Shown: positions 41,677 to 51,011, counted from the stretch's first letter. The stretch: DNA of 64,000 nt from Planctomycetota bacterium (GCA_016712285.1 JADJRK010000001.1:3720001-3784000), one strand, 5' to 3'. Numbers and translations are program-made. Notes: a model not told the origin generated them from the letters alone.

Positions 41677-43365
41677 TCAATGCCGGTTCACGAACTCGGT
41701 GGTATTCATCAGGGCGATGAACAGGTCTTCAAAGACTTCGTCGCCGCCCTTCCAGTTCGCGAACGTGCTGTTGAGAATCTGCTTGTCGCGAGTGTCCGGT
41801 TCGCGCCCCAGCACGGTCATAAAGATCGCAGTGGCGCGCTTGATCTTGTCCTTGGGGTGCGGGTACTGCGCGAGAATTTCTTTCAGCGAGTTATTCAGGT
41901 GCCCCGGCAGAAGGTCGGCGTTCATGAACATCAGCGCCTGCAGAATGTTGCCGTCGTGGTCGTCCACGTCCTTGACCACGGGGTCGCCACCCCACGCATT
42001 GCGAATCAGCATGCGCAGGTTGCCCTTGTAACCGCTGATCCAGTCGCGTACCTGCTTGGCTTTCTTTTCGTCGGCGCTGAGCTTGTCGTCAGCGACGTTC
42101 GGTACCGGCAGGTGAGGGTTCAGGCGGTCAATGCCAATCACCTTCAGGATGCTGCGTTCGACCATTTCAGGGGTCAGGGCGCGCACGAAGTTGCGGCTGT
42201 AGTAGACGCGGTCCTGGCGGTTGGTGCGGTTGGGGTCAACGGCGCGCTGGTACATCTTGCTGGTGACGATGGCGCGAATCAGGTAGCGGGTGTCAAAGCC
42301 GCTTGCGGCAAAGTCTTTGCCCATGACTTCCATGACGATGGGCAGCGTCGGCTCGTTCATGCTGTTGAAGTCGTCGACCGGGTTTACGAAGCCGACGCCC
42401 ATGAAATAGTCGAGGTAGCGGTTGACCGTCATCTCACGGAACCACGGGTTTTCGGGGTTGGTGATCCAGTCCGCCAGTGACTCGCGAATGGTCTTGCCGG
42501 CGTCGTACTGCCAATCCTTGTCCCCGAGGAAGCGCGGCAGCTTGTACTTGCCCTTCAGGCGCAGGCGGTTGCGGACGTCAATGTCGTTCTTGATCGCCTG
42601 GTCGTTGCTGAACCAGTAGCGGTCGGCCCCCTCACCCTTGGCGCCGGTGCTGAACAGCCGGAAGAAAGCCGCGTAGCTCTCGAAGTCGTCCATCGACCAC
42701 GCCTCATAGGGGTGGTCGTGGCATTCTGCGCACTGGATCTGGCGGCCGAGGAAGACCTTGCTGACTTGCCCGGCCATCGCAGGCTTGTCGTTCTCAAACG
42801 TCAGGAGAAAGCCAAGCGCCGGGTTGTCGGGTGTTTTTCCCTTCGCAGCCAACATTTCGTGTGCCATCTGGTTCCATGGCTTGTTGGCGGTGAACGCCTC
42901 GCTCAGGTAGCGTTGCAAGTAGGTCTGGTAAATGCCGTCACCCTGTCGCTCCGCCAGCACGACCCGCCACCAGGTTGCCATATGCTCAGCGAACTCCGGG
43001 GTTGCGAGCAATTTGTCGACGAGGGCTTCACGCTTTTCCTGGCCCTTGAGGCCATTGGCGTCGCGACGGCCCGGGGCGAACTCGTTGATTTCAGCAATCG
43101 AGGGCGGCGCGCCAGTAAGGTCAAGGTAGATGCGGCGCACAAAGACGTTGTCGTCAACAATCGGGTTGGGCTTGACGCCGGCGTCGGCTTGCAGGGCCTC
43201 GTAGGCCGCGTCCATCGAATCGCGCAGCTGGCGCCAGTCTTTGCCGAGTTGCGGGGTAGTGTCGCGCTCAGCGGGCTCGTCCGCCTTGACGCCATACGCG
43301 GCGGCAATCAGACAGCCCACGGTCAGGGTGGCAAGCAGTAGCAGAACTGGAGTCCGGCGCAGCAT
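41677..43365 (-). CDS. DUF1549/DUF1553 family secreted protein with CxxCH-type site
   Basis: A 562-residue secreted protein. Signal peptide MLRRTPVLLLLATLTVGCLI; ATG 43365 has an ACGGAGG site upstream. DUF1549 covers about 65-290 (VDDNVFVRRIYLDLTGAPPS, ALVDKLLATPEFAEHMA) and contains CAECHDHP at about 211-218, a CxxCH motif that could bind haem c. DUF1553 features follow (NRYLDYFMGVGFVNPVDDFN, PNRTNRQDRVYYSRNFVRAL, then MFMNADLLPGHLNNSL). It is paired with DUF1501 downstream and probably co-transcribed. The protein is shorter than many members (700-1000 residues) and lacks the extra cytochrome or carbohydrate domains often fused to them. Function in the phylum is unproven. Confidence 0.92.
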   Translation of the reverse strand: MLRRTPVLLLLATLTVGCLIAAAYGVKADEPAERDTTPQLGKDWRQLRDSMDAAYEALQADAGVKPNPIVDDNVFVRRIYLDLTGAPPSIAEINEFAPGRRDANGLKGQEKREALVDKLLATPEFAEHMATWWRVVLAERQGDGIYQTYLQRYLSEAFTANKPWNQMAHEMLAAKGKTPDNPALGFLLTFENDKPAMAGQVSKVFLGRQIQCAECHDHPYEAWSMDDFESYAAFFRLFSTGAKGEGADRYWFSNDQAIKNDIDVRNRLRLKGKYKLPRFLGDKDWQYDAGKTIRESLADWITNPENPWFREMTVNRYLDYFMGVGFVNPVDDFNSMNEPTLPIVMEVMGKDFAASGFDTRYLIRAIVTSKMYQRAVDPNRTNRQDRVYYSRNFVRALTPEMVERSILKVIGIDRLNPHLPVPNVADDKLSADEKKAKQVRDWISGYKGNLRMLIRNAWGGDPVVKDVDDHDGNILQALMFMNADLLPGHLNNSLKEILAQYPHPKDKIKRATAIFMTVLGREPDTRDKQILNSTFANWKGGDEVFEDLFIALMNTTEFVNRH

Positions 43366-43551
43366 AGCGTCCTCCGTTGCAAGGGGACCACGCTGAGTAG
43401 TGTAGCTATGGCCGGTGCCGGTAGCTTCATTGAACCTTCAAACAATCACCCGAAATTGAGAGGGGCGTCGCGGGCCATCCCGAATCCGCAATCCACTTAA
43501 TTGACTGGTAATCCGTCGCAAATCCGTTCCACTCAAGGGCCGAGGTCAGGT

Positions 43552-45618
43552 ATGCGTTCGCTAACGATGTGCGTTCTGTTGGGATTGGCCGTAGCCGGCC
43601 AGTGCATCCCCGCCGATGCGCAAAAGCTAAAGGGCGACGACGCCAAACCCGCCAAAGAGAAGCTGCGTGAAGTAAAGAAGGACTGGAAGACAGCCACCAA
43701 AGCAGACAAGTACCGGCTGATCCTCGCGCTTTCGAGGTGGCCCGAAAACACGGTGACCAAGTTTCTTGTCGATGCCGTCAGCGACGAATCTGACGACGAT
43801 GTTGCAAGCTGGGCCGCCAAGGCGGTGGTCCAACACGGCGACCCCGACGATCACAAAGAGCTGGTCAAGGCCTTCAACAAGGCAAAGACGCCCGCGCGCC
43901 GCGCCGCCTGCGTGCGATGGCTGGGCGGATATGGCCCGGAAACGCCCTTCAAGTCGCTCGAGAAACTGGCACTGGAAGACGACGCCAGCGCCGAAGCCGC
44001 GGTGCATGCGTGCGCCGACGCGGCAACTGACGCCGGCTGGGCAGTGCTGGAGATGGCGTCGGAGAAGGCCAAGTTTCCGGGGGCCAGGGCCGCTGCGTGC
44101 GCGCGCCTGCTGGCAGCAGGCGACAAACGTGGAATCACAGGGCTTGCCGCGACAGCAGGCGTGGAAGACGCGGCCCGTGCCGCGCACTCTGCTGTCGGAA
44201 CGGCGCTTGAGACGGATGCGCTGAAGGCAGTACTTGAGCATGCGCGCAAGACACGCGGCGTGAGTGCGCGGCCGCACTATTTCGGCAGTCTGCTGGGCCG
44301 CCTGACGATGATCGAGTCGCATAAGGCCGTGCTTGCCGACGCTGGCGCCTTGAACCGCGTGTTTGACGTGGAAATCGGCTGGTGGATCGTCTCGGTCAAC
44401 CGCGGCGGTGCGCCGTTCAGCGGCGCGGCGCGATGGCTTGACGACGACGACACCCAGAAGGTGATCCACGGCCTGCGAACGATCCAAAGGTTGCCCGCAA
44501 AATATGAAGGCGATGAACTGAAGGCAGCATCCGATAAGTTGACGCTCAAGCTGGCCTCAGAAGACGAAAGCACTGCAGCCCACGCCCTGTTGGCCTGTGC
44601 GTCGACGGGCGCCTGCCCGGACGTCGCCAAAGCCCGCGTGGCCGGGTGGCTCAAGGGCGAAACCCCGCTGCAGCGCGCGGCAGCGTTGCTGGCGGCTGGG
44701 CAAATGGGCCTGACCGAGCACGCACCCCGCGCGATTGAGCTGCTGGACGACATTCACTGGTGGGTCGTCAGCGCGGCGCTGGATTGCCTGCTGCGACTGC
44801 GGCCCAGCGAATGCCTCAAGCCGGTGTATGAACTTGCCCGCCGCAGCGCGGAAGGGCGCATCTTTGCCGAGGCAATTGCGCTTCTGGTGGACCTGACCGG
44901 CCTCGACCACGGCGACCTGATTGCGAAATGGGAAGAGGTTGTCGCGGGCGAACCAACGATTCAGCCCCGCAAGCTCGACAGTCTGCGAGGCGTGCCTTAC
45001 CAGCACCTGAGGCAGAAGACAGCGGCCACGTTCTATGGCCTTGAGATTGACAGTGCCAACGTGCAGTTTGCCGTGGACCGCAGCGTCAGCATGGTCCTGC
45101 CCGTGGCGCGAGAGCCGCAGCGACAGGACTTTCCCGACCGCAAAGCCGACATTCTCAAGCGCCGGCCCGAGGTGAACAAGCTGGTTCGCGATGGCTTTCT
45201 TCCGCGATTCTATGTTGCTGCCGCCGAGTTGCACGCCTGCGTGGATGCCATGAGCCAGTCTGCCCGTGTCGGCATCACGCTGTTCAACACGGAGCAGATG
45301 CACAGCGACCGTATCACCAACGGGCTGGACCAGAGGCGCCAGCTCATCAACTGGATGCTGAGCACGGACGCCCAAGGCGGCACCGACATCAAGTCGGCGC
45401 TGCTGAGCATCATCGAGAAGGCCGACGCGGACACGATCGTGCTGCTCAGCGATGGTGAGCCCACAAGCATCGGGATCCTGGAAGAAGTGCACCGCGCCAA
45501 CGCTTTCAAGCGCCTGAACATTCACGTGGTCAGCATCCACAAGGACGAGTACTACCGTCACTATCAGCAAGCAATGGCCAACCGCGAGTACGGCAAGATC
45601 ATCGACGCGGAGAAGTAA
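43552..45618 (+). CDS. Exported HEAT-like repeat protein with C-terminal von Willebrand A domain
   Basis: A 688-residue exported protein. Signal peptide MRSLTMCVLLGLAVAGQCI starts at ATG 43552, with a GAGGTCAGG upstream. Residues about 40-480 are regular alpha-helical pairs of HEAT/armadillo type (for example WAAKAVVQHGDPDDHKELVKAF). A VWA domain follows: MIDAS-like D509-R-S-V-S (FAVDRSVSM; usual form DxSxS), a Thr position in the GGTDIKSALL loop, and LLSDGEPTSIGILEE. The VWA domain probably binds a protein partner through a metal ion. It is divergent from the DUF1549/DUF1501 pair; both promoters lie in the 186-base gap. Function unknown; similar proteins are common on the outer surface of this phylum. 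Confidence 0.85.
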   Translation: MRSLTMCVLLGLAVAGQCIPADAQKLKGDDAKPAKEKLREVKKDWKTATKADKYRLILALSRWPENTVTKFLVDAVSDESDDDVASWAAKAVVQHGDPDDHKELVKAFNKAKTPARRAACVRWLGGYGPETPFKSLEKLALEDDASAEAAVHACADAATDAGWAVLEMASEKAKFPGARAAACARLLAAGDKRGITGLAATAGVEDAARAAHSAVGTALETDALKAVLEHARKTRGVSARPHYFGSLLGRLTMIESHKAVLADAGALNRVFDVEIGWWIVSVNRGGAPFSGAARWLDDDDTQKVIHGLRTIQRLPAKYEGDELKAASDKLTLKLASEDESTAAHALLACASTGACPDVAKARVAGWLKGETPLQRAAALLAAGQMGLTEHAPRAIELLDDIHWWVVSAALDCLLRLRPSECLKPVYELARRSAEGRIFAEAIALLVDLTGLDHGDLIAKWEEVVAGEPTIQPRKLDSLRGVPYQHLRQKTAATFYGLEIDSANVQFAVDRSVSMVLPVAREPQRQDFPDRKADILKRRPEVNKLVRDGFLPRFYVAAAELHACVDAMSQSARVGITLFNTEQMHSDRITNGLDQRRQLINWMLSTDAQGGTDIKSALLSIIEKADADTIVLLSDGEPTSIGILEEVHRANAFKRLNIHVVSIHKDEYYRHYQQAMANREYGKIIDAEK

Positions 45619-45708
45619 CCGGCTGCGGGTCCGCGGTACGGCATGGAGCGGTCTGGAAGCGCCGAACCCAGAACATAGACTGCCTCACAAATTGCACAGG
45701 GTCATGCC

Positions 45709-46491
45709 GTGGTCCAGATTGTTGTAGGCACCAATAACCGGCACAAGTTTCGCGAGATCAACCAGATTCTTGGTGACATCAAAGCCATTGAACTGGTTGC
45801 ACTGACCGCGTTTACAGGCGTGCCGTCGATTGCCGAAACCGCGGATACATTTGCCGGCAACGCCCAGAAAAAGGCCTTTGAACTGGCGCAGTTTCTGGCC
45901 TTGGTCAATCGCGTGAGCTTTGCAAGCCGCAGCACAGCCATTGAGGATGAAGATGAAGAGGAAACTGATTTCGAGGCCCTTTCGGCCCAGCGCCACCGCA
46001 GCGCCAGCGGGCGCCAGCGCAAGGTAAGCCTTACGCCGGAACGCATGCCCAAAGTCGAATCGCCCCAGAGTCTTGAGCTGTTGGTGATGGCAGACGACAG
46101 CGGCCTGGAGGTGGATGCGCTGGGCGGCGCGCCGGGCGTGCACAGCGCGCGTTACGCCGGCACCCACGGCGATGACGCGGCCAACAACCAGCTGTTGCTG
46201 AAGAATCTTAAGGGAGTGCCCGCCGAGAAACGTAAGGCGCGGTTTGTGTGCGAGATCGCACTGGCAAGCCCGGAAGGCATCCTGTTCACGGTGCGGGGCT
46301 CGCTTGAGGGTTTGATCATAGACGAGCCGCGCGGCAACGGTGGGTTCGGGTATGATCCGCTCTTTCTGTACCCGCCGGCGGGCAAGACCTTCGGCGAGAT
46401 GTCGCCAGAGGACAAGAACAAGATCAGCCACCGCAGCAATGCGCTGGCAAAGTTTCGGCAGGCGCTTGAGAATTTGCTGAAGGGTCGTTAG
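45709..46491 (+). CDS. rdgB: RdgB/HAM1-type non-canonical purine NTP pyrophosphatase with acidic insertion
   Basis: A 260-residue RdgB/HAM1 enzyme, which hydrolyses dITP, XTP and ITP to the monophosphate and PPi. Family motifs: VVGTNNRHKFREI (substrate loop), ADTFAGNAQKKA, MADDSGLEVDALGGAPGVHSARYAG (metal site D129-D130), GGFGYDPLF and KNKISHRSNAL. Typical length is about 200. The excess is a 52-residue charged insertion at about 70-122 (AIEDEDEEETDFEA, RHRSASGRQRKVSLTPERMP), between the first helix and the metal site. The insert looks disordered, not degenerate. Start GTG 45709 matches the family's first strand; ATG 45704 is in another frame. No clear ribosome site. Confidence 0.92.
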   Translation: MVQIVVGTNNRHKFREINQILGDIKAIELVALTAFTGVPSIAETADTFAGNAQKKAFELAQFLALVNRVSFASRSTAIEDEDEEETDFEALSAQRHRSASGRQRKVSLTPERMPKVESPQSLELLVMADDSGLEVDALGGAPGVHSARYAGTHGDDAANNQLLLKNLKGVPAEKRKARFVCEIALASPEGILFTVRGSLEGLIIDEPRGNGGFGYDPLFLYPPAGKTFGEMSPEDKNKISHRSNALAKFRQALENLLKGR

Positions 46492-46594
46492 TGATGCGGC
46501 TCAGGCGCTGCCTCAGTTCAGGAATTTGCGGTTTGGGCTCTCCGGCACTTGCAGAACAGTCCGCAATCCGCAATCGTTAACTCGGAGACCAAAC

Positions 46595-47515
46595 ATGGCA
46601 AACAAGCTCTGCAACAAGGTCTGGCGCAACGGCGAGTTCATCGACTGGGACAAGGCGACGGTGCACATCAGCGCCCACGTTATTCACTACGCCAGCGCCG
46701 TGTTTGAAGGCATCCGCGCATACGACTGCGGCGGCCAACCCGGCATCTTTCGCCTGAAAGACCACATCCGGCGGCTGGTCGACAGCGCCAAGATCTACCG
46801 CATGGAAGTGCGCTGGAACGTGGAAGAGATCAGCGCCGCGTGCGTTGCCGCCGTGAAGGAAAATGCGTTCAAGGCCTGTTACATCCGCCCGATCATGTAC
46901 CGCGACGCCGGCCCTATGGGCGTCAACCCGCTGAAGAACCCCATTACCCTCGACATCATGACCTGGGACTGGGGCAAGTATCTCGGCGATGAGGCCCTGG
47001 AGAAGGGCGTCGACATGCAGATCAGCTCATGGTCGCGCAACGCGCCGAACACCACACCGGCACAGGCCAAGGCTGCAGCCAACTACGCCAGCGGCGCCCT
47101 GATCAAGATGGAAGCAATCGCCAACGGGTATGTTGAGGGCCTGGCGCTCGACGTGAACGGAATCTTGAGCGAGGGAAGCGGCGAAAACATTTTCGTCGTG
47201 CGCGACGGGCGTATCGTCACGCCAGCCACCGGCAACAGCATTCTGCGCGGCATCACGCGCGACACCATCATGAAGCTCTGCGGCGAGCTGAAAATCCCGG
47301 TTGTGGAAGCATCCGTGACGCGGGAAGAACTGTACATCGCCGACGAAGTATTCGCCGTGGGTACCGCGGCGGAGGTCACACCGATCCGAAGCATCGACAA
47401 GATCAAGATCGGCATCGGAGCCAGAGGCCCCATCACCGAACGCATCCAGAAATCCTACCTTGACCTGGTGCAGGGGCGCAGCGAAGACAAGTGGGGCTTC
47501 ATCACGAAGGTTTAG
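46595..47515 (+). CDS. ilvE: Branched-chain amino acid aminotransferase
   Basis: A 306-residue fold-type IV PLP enzyme that makes or degrades leucine, isoleucine and valine. It starts MANKLCNKVWRNGEFIDWDKA, with a CGGAGA site upstream, and reads HVIHYASAVFEGIRAYDC, IRPIMYRDAGPMGVNP, NYASGALIKMEAIANGYVEGLALDVNG, SEGSGENIFVV and NSILRGITRDTI, then ADEVFAVGTAAEVTPIRSID. The PLP-binding lysine is in GALIKMEA. This is the bacterial IlvE form. It stands alone in the window; no ilv or leu gene is near. Confidence 0.95.
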   Translation: MANKLCNKVWRNGEFIDWDKATVHISAHVIHYASAVFEGIRAYDCGGQPGIFRLKDHIRRLVDSAKIYRMEVRWNVEEISAACVAAVKENAFKACYIRPIMYRDAGPMGVNPLKNPITLDIMTWDWGKYLGDEALEKGVDMQISSWSRNAPNTTPAQAKAAANYASGALIKMEAIANGYVEGLALDVNGILSEGSGENIFVVRDGRIVTPATGNSILRGITRDTIMKLCGELKIPVVEASVTREELYIADEVFAVGTAAEVTPIRSIDKIKIGIGARGPITERIQKSYLDLVQGRSEDKWGFITKV

Positions 47516-47589
47516 TGGATGTTGCGGCGCGAATCCTGCGCCGCACAATCCCAACGACCAATCGTAAGGCCTTTCATTTGTTGTAGTTA

Positions 47590-47666
47590 CACACCGACTT
47601 GGTGTGACGGTCAGGAATTTGGAACAATTTCGAACGAATTCGGGTACACCGAGCATACATGGTGTA
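47590..47666. promoter_or_regulatory. Two ACACC/GGTGT inverted repeats upstream of the TetR gene
   Basis: CACACC-N5-GGTGTG (47590-47606) and TACACC-N10-GGTGTA (47645-47666) lie in the AT-rich 197-base gap between ilvE and the TetR gene. Two dyads of the same half-site in one intergenic region suggest protein binding, but the spacers differ (5 and 10 bases), so a single dimeric regulator would need to tolerate that. Assignment to the TetR protein is inferred from position. Confidence 0.4.
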
Positions 47667-47696
47667 ATCTTATTCAATCGCACAGATGTAACCTAA

Positions 47697-47710
47697 TGAC
47701 TGGTTGGTCA
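47697..47710. promoter_or_regulatory. Candidate TetR operator at the gene's own start
   Basis: TGAC-TGGTTG-GTCA is a short dyad immediately before the ATG at 47713, where a bound repressor would cover the ribosome site and block autogenous expression. Several TetR-family operators contain TGAC/GTCA half-sites. The call is weak because the arms have only four bases. Confidence 0.35.
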
Positions 47711-47712
47711 GC

Positions 47713-48324
47713 ATGCGCATCACCTCGCCTAAGCGAGAAGCAAGGTACAGCCAGCTGCTGAAGGCGGCGCTGAAGATCTTTGCGCGCGACGGCATCGACG
47801 GGGCCTCGGTCGCTGACATCGCTGAAGCAGCCGGCGTGGCCAAGGGCAGCGTGTACCTCTACTTTGACAGCAAAGAGGCGCTGGCTGGTGACCTTGTGCG
47901 CCACCTGTTCACCTACACTGATGAAGGTGAAGCGCGGCTGTCAGAAGAGCCGCAGCCGATTGATCGGTTGCTCCGCTTCTGCGATGAGCAAGAGGCACGG
48001 GTAAACGCACTAGGTGATGACTCTACGATCGTGTTGCACATGTTCGGGCATATCGGCAAGTCAACGAACGACCTGCTGGGCCGCGGCATCCGGCAGATCA
48101 TCGCAGAATCGCGCTTCAAGGTCAGGGTGCTGCTTGAAAACGCGCGAAGCCGCGGGATGTTGCCCGCGGACACAGACTGCGAGCGCGCGGCGGCGTCAAT
48201 TCTGGCCAGCACTTACGGAACGATTCACCAGCAGATGACCATGCAGGCGGTGAATCCCAAGGGTGGGCTCAGCGTTCGTGAGGCGGTGCTGCTTGTGCTG
48301 CGGGGGCTGGGTCTCGAGCGCTAA
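47713..48324 (+). CDS. TetR-family transcriptional regulator
   Basis: A 203-residue TetR-like repressor. The N-terminal helix-turn-helix is textbook: LLKAALKIFARDGIDGASVADIAEAAGVAKGSVYLYFDSKEAL (about 15-57). The C-terminal ligand-binding part is helical with no recognised inducer pocket. ATG 47713 is chosen; a TTG at 47704 would add three residues. The next gene starts 9 bases after the stop and is likely co-transcribed; no transporter is directly adjacent, and the MATE pump 1.2 kb downstream is the closest candidate target. Confidence 0.92.
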   Translation: MRITSPKREARYSQLLKAALKIFARDGIDGASVADIAEAAGVAKGSVYLYFDSKEALAGDLVRHLFTYTDEGEARLSEEPQPIDRLLRFCDEQEARVNALGDDSTIVLHMFGHIGKSTNDLLGRGIRQIIAESRFKVRVLLENARSRGMLPADTDCERAAASILASTYGTIHQQMTMQAVNPKGGLSVREAVLLVLRGLGLER

Positions 48325-48332
48325 GGTGTGGC

Positions 48333-48869
48333 ATGTTCAAGGCATTTCAAGCCAGTTCACCAGCCGTCGAAGTTGACGGGCGCACCGTGGTCGCGGTCAG
48401 CAGCGGCATTCTGGTGGGGGCCGTGGCGCGCGAACTGCTGGCGTCGGCGGGGCTTGAGCACGTCGAGCCCGACGCCTGGTACTCGCAGCAGTCATGGCTG
48501 AACGCCTACCGCGCGATTCATGACAACCTGGGGCCAGACACGCTGTACTCAATCGGCAGGCGCATCCCGTACTCGGCCGAGTTTCCGGACGATCAGATGT
48601 TTGACGTGCCGTCCGCTCTGGCTGCCATCGACGTTGCCTACCACACGGCGCATCGCGGCGGCGAAATCGGCGTGTATCGCTACGTTGAAGTCGGCATGGA
48701 CCACTTCCAGATCCAGTGCGACAACCCGTACCCGAACGTGTTCGACCTTGGGATCATTGAGTCGCTGGTGGAGCGCTACCGCGGCCGGCTGCAATTCGAG
48801 GTAAACCTCAATCGTGGCACCAACCACAGCGACGACAACGCCTGCACGATCGAAATCACCAGGGCTTGA
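48333..48869 (+). CDS. Conserved hypothetical protein downstream of TetR
   Basis: A 178-residue soluble protein that I do not recognise. It begins MFKAFQASSPAVEVDGRTVVAVSSG and has a helical middle (WLNAYRAIHDNLGPDTLYSIGRRIPYSAEFPDD). The second half has strongly conserved-looking segments (YHTAHRGGEIGVYRYVEVG and QCDNPYPNVFDLGIIESLVERY), typical of a ligand-binding domain. No signal peptide or membrane helix. The 9-base distance to the TetR gene suggests an operon; it could be a sensor domain protein or an enzyme controlled by that regulator. Confidence 0.7.
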   Translation: MFKAFQASSPAVEVDGRTVVAVSSGILVGAVARELLASAGLEHVEPDAWYSQQSWLNAYRAIHDNLGPDTLYSIGRRIPYSAEFPDDQMFDVPSALAAIDVAYHTAHRGGEIGVYRYVEVGMDHFQIQCDNPYPNVFDLGIIESLVERYRGRLQFEVNLNRGTNHSDDNACTIEITRA

Positions 48870-48943
48870 GCAAACACACGGCAGTCTGACCCGCCAGTTC
48901 ACAACTGCGCCCGCTCGTGATAGAGCATTGTCCGGAGGCAGTC

Positions 48944-49438
48944 ATGGCTGACAGCAGCATGGACATCATGGCCAGCGTCGACGTACACGAGATCGACAAC
49001 GCGTGGCAGCAGGCCCAGAAAGAAATCGCACAGCGCTGGGATTTCAAAGGCAAGACCGCGCTGATCGTGTGGGAAAAGGGCGAAAAGAAAGTCACTATCA
49101 CCGCCAGCGACAAGACGGTCATGGACGCCATGCTGGACATCTTCACGACCAAGCTCAGCAAGCGGGGCATCAACGCCAAGGCGCTGGAGCTGAAGTCCGA
49201 AGAAGTCGCCAGCGGCCAGGGCATCCGCCACATCTACAACATCGTGGATGGCATCCCGTCGGACAAAGCCAAGATCATCACCAAGCTGATCAAGGAAAAG
49301 AAGTTCAAGGCGCAGGCCAGCATCCAGGGCGACGTCGTGCGTGTGACCAGCAAGAGCCGCGACGAGCTGCAAGCCGTGCAGCAGGCGGTGCGCGAGCTTG
49401 ACCTGCCGCTGCCGATCAGCTTCGGCAACTACAAGTAA
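48944..49438 (+). CDS. yajQ: YajQ family cyclic-di-GMP-binding protein
   Basis: A 164-residue YajQ-like protein with the expected two-domain ferredoxin-like fold. Conserved segments: SMDIMASVDVHEIDNAWQQA, RWDFKGKTALIVW, KGINAKALEL-like KRGINAKALELKSEE, and KKFKAQASIQGDVVRVTSKSRDELQAV, ending LPLPISFGNYK. Some members bind cyclic di-GMP and act with transcription factors; the biological role here is unknown. ATG 48944 has a CCGGAGG site; the upstream GTG at 48917 is out of place. Family length is usually 160-165. Confidence 0.93.
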   Translation: MADSSMDIMASVDVHEIDNAWQQAQKEIAQRWDFKGKTALIVWEKGEKKVTITASDKTVMDAMLDIFTTKLSKRGINAKALELKSEEVASGQGIRHIYNIVDGIPSDKAKIITKLIKEKKFKAQASIQGDVVRVTSKSRDELQAVQQAVRELDLPLPISFGNYK

Positions 49439-49504
49439 CGGACCACGGGCGTCATACCCGCATTTCAGGCACAAACTGCAACGGTGAATCGTTACAGTCG
49501 CGCC

Positions 49505-50927
49505 ATGAATGCTCCTGCCGCCAACTCTCGCCTGCCTGCGGTGCTGTATGCGCCTGACGGCACGCGCCGCGTTGACTACCGCGCGGTGGTCAAGATGGCG
49601 TGGCCTTTGTTCGTGCAGTTCGGCGTGCAAGCCTTCCTGAACGTGATCGACACCTGGTTTGTCGGGCGGCTTGGCTCTGAGTCCATTGCCGGCATGAACG
49701 CGGTGAACTTTTCCAGCTTCACGCTGCTGCTGCTGTTCGGCGGCAGCGGTATTGCCGTGCAGACAATTGTCGCGCAGCGATTCGGGCAGCGGCGCAAAGG
49801 CCGTGCCTCGCAAGCCGCATGGCACGGCATGTACTCGGCCATCCTGATCGCGCCGCTGTGTGTTGGCGTGGCAATCGCGGGACAGGACATCTTTTTCGTT
49901 TTTCGGTCTGCCTGCGACTGTCGTGGCGGCAGCTTCTGACTACTGGCTGCCGCGCATGGCCGGCGGCGGGCTGGTCGTGGTCTCATTCGCGCTGGGCAAC
50001 TTCTTCAACGGTGTGGGCCGCACGCGCATCTCTCTGCTTGGCGCGCTGGTCACGGCTGCTTTCAATGTCGTGCTCAACTGGCTTTTCATCCTTGAACTCG
50101 GGTGGGGGATGTACGGCGCGGGCCTTGCCACGTCGCTTTCCGTGGCTGGCGGCGTACTGTTCTACCTTGTGTTGTTTTTCAGCCGTTACTTCCGCCGCGA
50201 GTTTGCGACCACACGCACATGGCGCCTGCGCCCGGCCATCCTGGGCTCGGTGCTGGGGCTTGGCATTCCGATTGGCGTGCACGCGATGTTCGACGTTGGT
50301 TCGTTCGCGGCATTTCAGCTCATGGTCGGCAAGCTCGGCACTGTGCCCGGCGCTGCCACGCAGATCGCGATGATCCTTACTTCGCTCGGCTTTCTGCCCG
50401 TGGCCGGCTTGAACTTTGCGGCGGCAACACTTGTGGGGCAGAGCATCGGGGCCGGCGACAAGGCCTGGGCCGACAAGGTGGGCACAGCCGCCGTGAAAAT
50501 CGCATTCCTGTGGATGGTGATGTGGGCGGTGCTCTTCGCGACCTTGGGCGGGCCTTTGAGCAGCGTCTTCGTCAGCGCCGGCGACCCGGACGCCCAGGCG
50601 GTCATTGAACTGGGCGCGGCGCTGCTGTTCATCGCCGCGGGCTATCAGTTGTTCGACGCGCTGAACCTGGGTTGCCTTGGCTGCCTGCGCGGCGCGGGCG
50701 ACGTCGTGGTGCCAACGGTCGCGCTGCTTGTGCTGGCGTGGTGTATCTTCGTGCCGCTGTCGCACAGCCTGATCTTTGCCGAGGGCGAGGGTTGGGTGGA
50801 TTTCCTGCCCCAGTACGGCATGGGTGCGCGCGGCGGCTGGATTGCGGCGTTCGTGCACATCACGCTGCTGGGCAGCTTCCTGCTGTATCGCTGGAAGAGC
50901 GGCGCCTGGCGAAAGAGGGTGGTGTAG
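49505..50927 (+). pseudogene. MATE-family multidrug/Na+ antiporter with frameshift in a T-run
   Basis: Two frames combine into one MATE transporter of about 475 residues with about 12 membrane helices. The first frame (49505-49939) begins MNAPAANSRLPAVL and has MAWPLFVQFGVQAFLNVIDTWFVGRLG, the family opening. The second (to 50927) resumes FGLPATVVAAASDYWLPRM and carries GNFFNGVGRTRISLLGALVTA and the second half of the transporter. The break is in CTTTTTCGTTTTTCGG (49891-49905); loss of one T in either 5-T run restores the frame (DIFFVFGLPATV). As given, translation would stop at 49939 after about 145 residues. A homopolymer makes sequencing error or phase variation both possible. Confidence 0.85.
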
Positions 50928-50963
50928 GGAGCCCCGACCGCCGGGTCTGGGCCTGCCTCGCTA

Positions 50964-50987
50964 GGCCCCGAGCTTACGCTCGGGGCC
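50964..50987. terminator. GC-rich hairpin between MATE and prmC
   Basis: Perfect 10-bp arms (GGCCCCGAGC at 50964-50973, complement at 50978-50987), loop TTAC. No T run follows. It could end the MATE transcript or be a dispersed palindrome. Confidence 0.5.
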
Positions 50988-51011
50988 CCCTGCCTGTAGT
51001 TTGATTGCACG

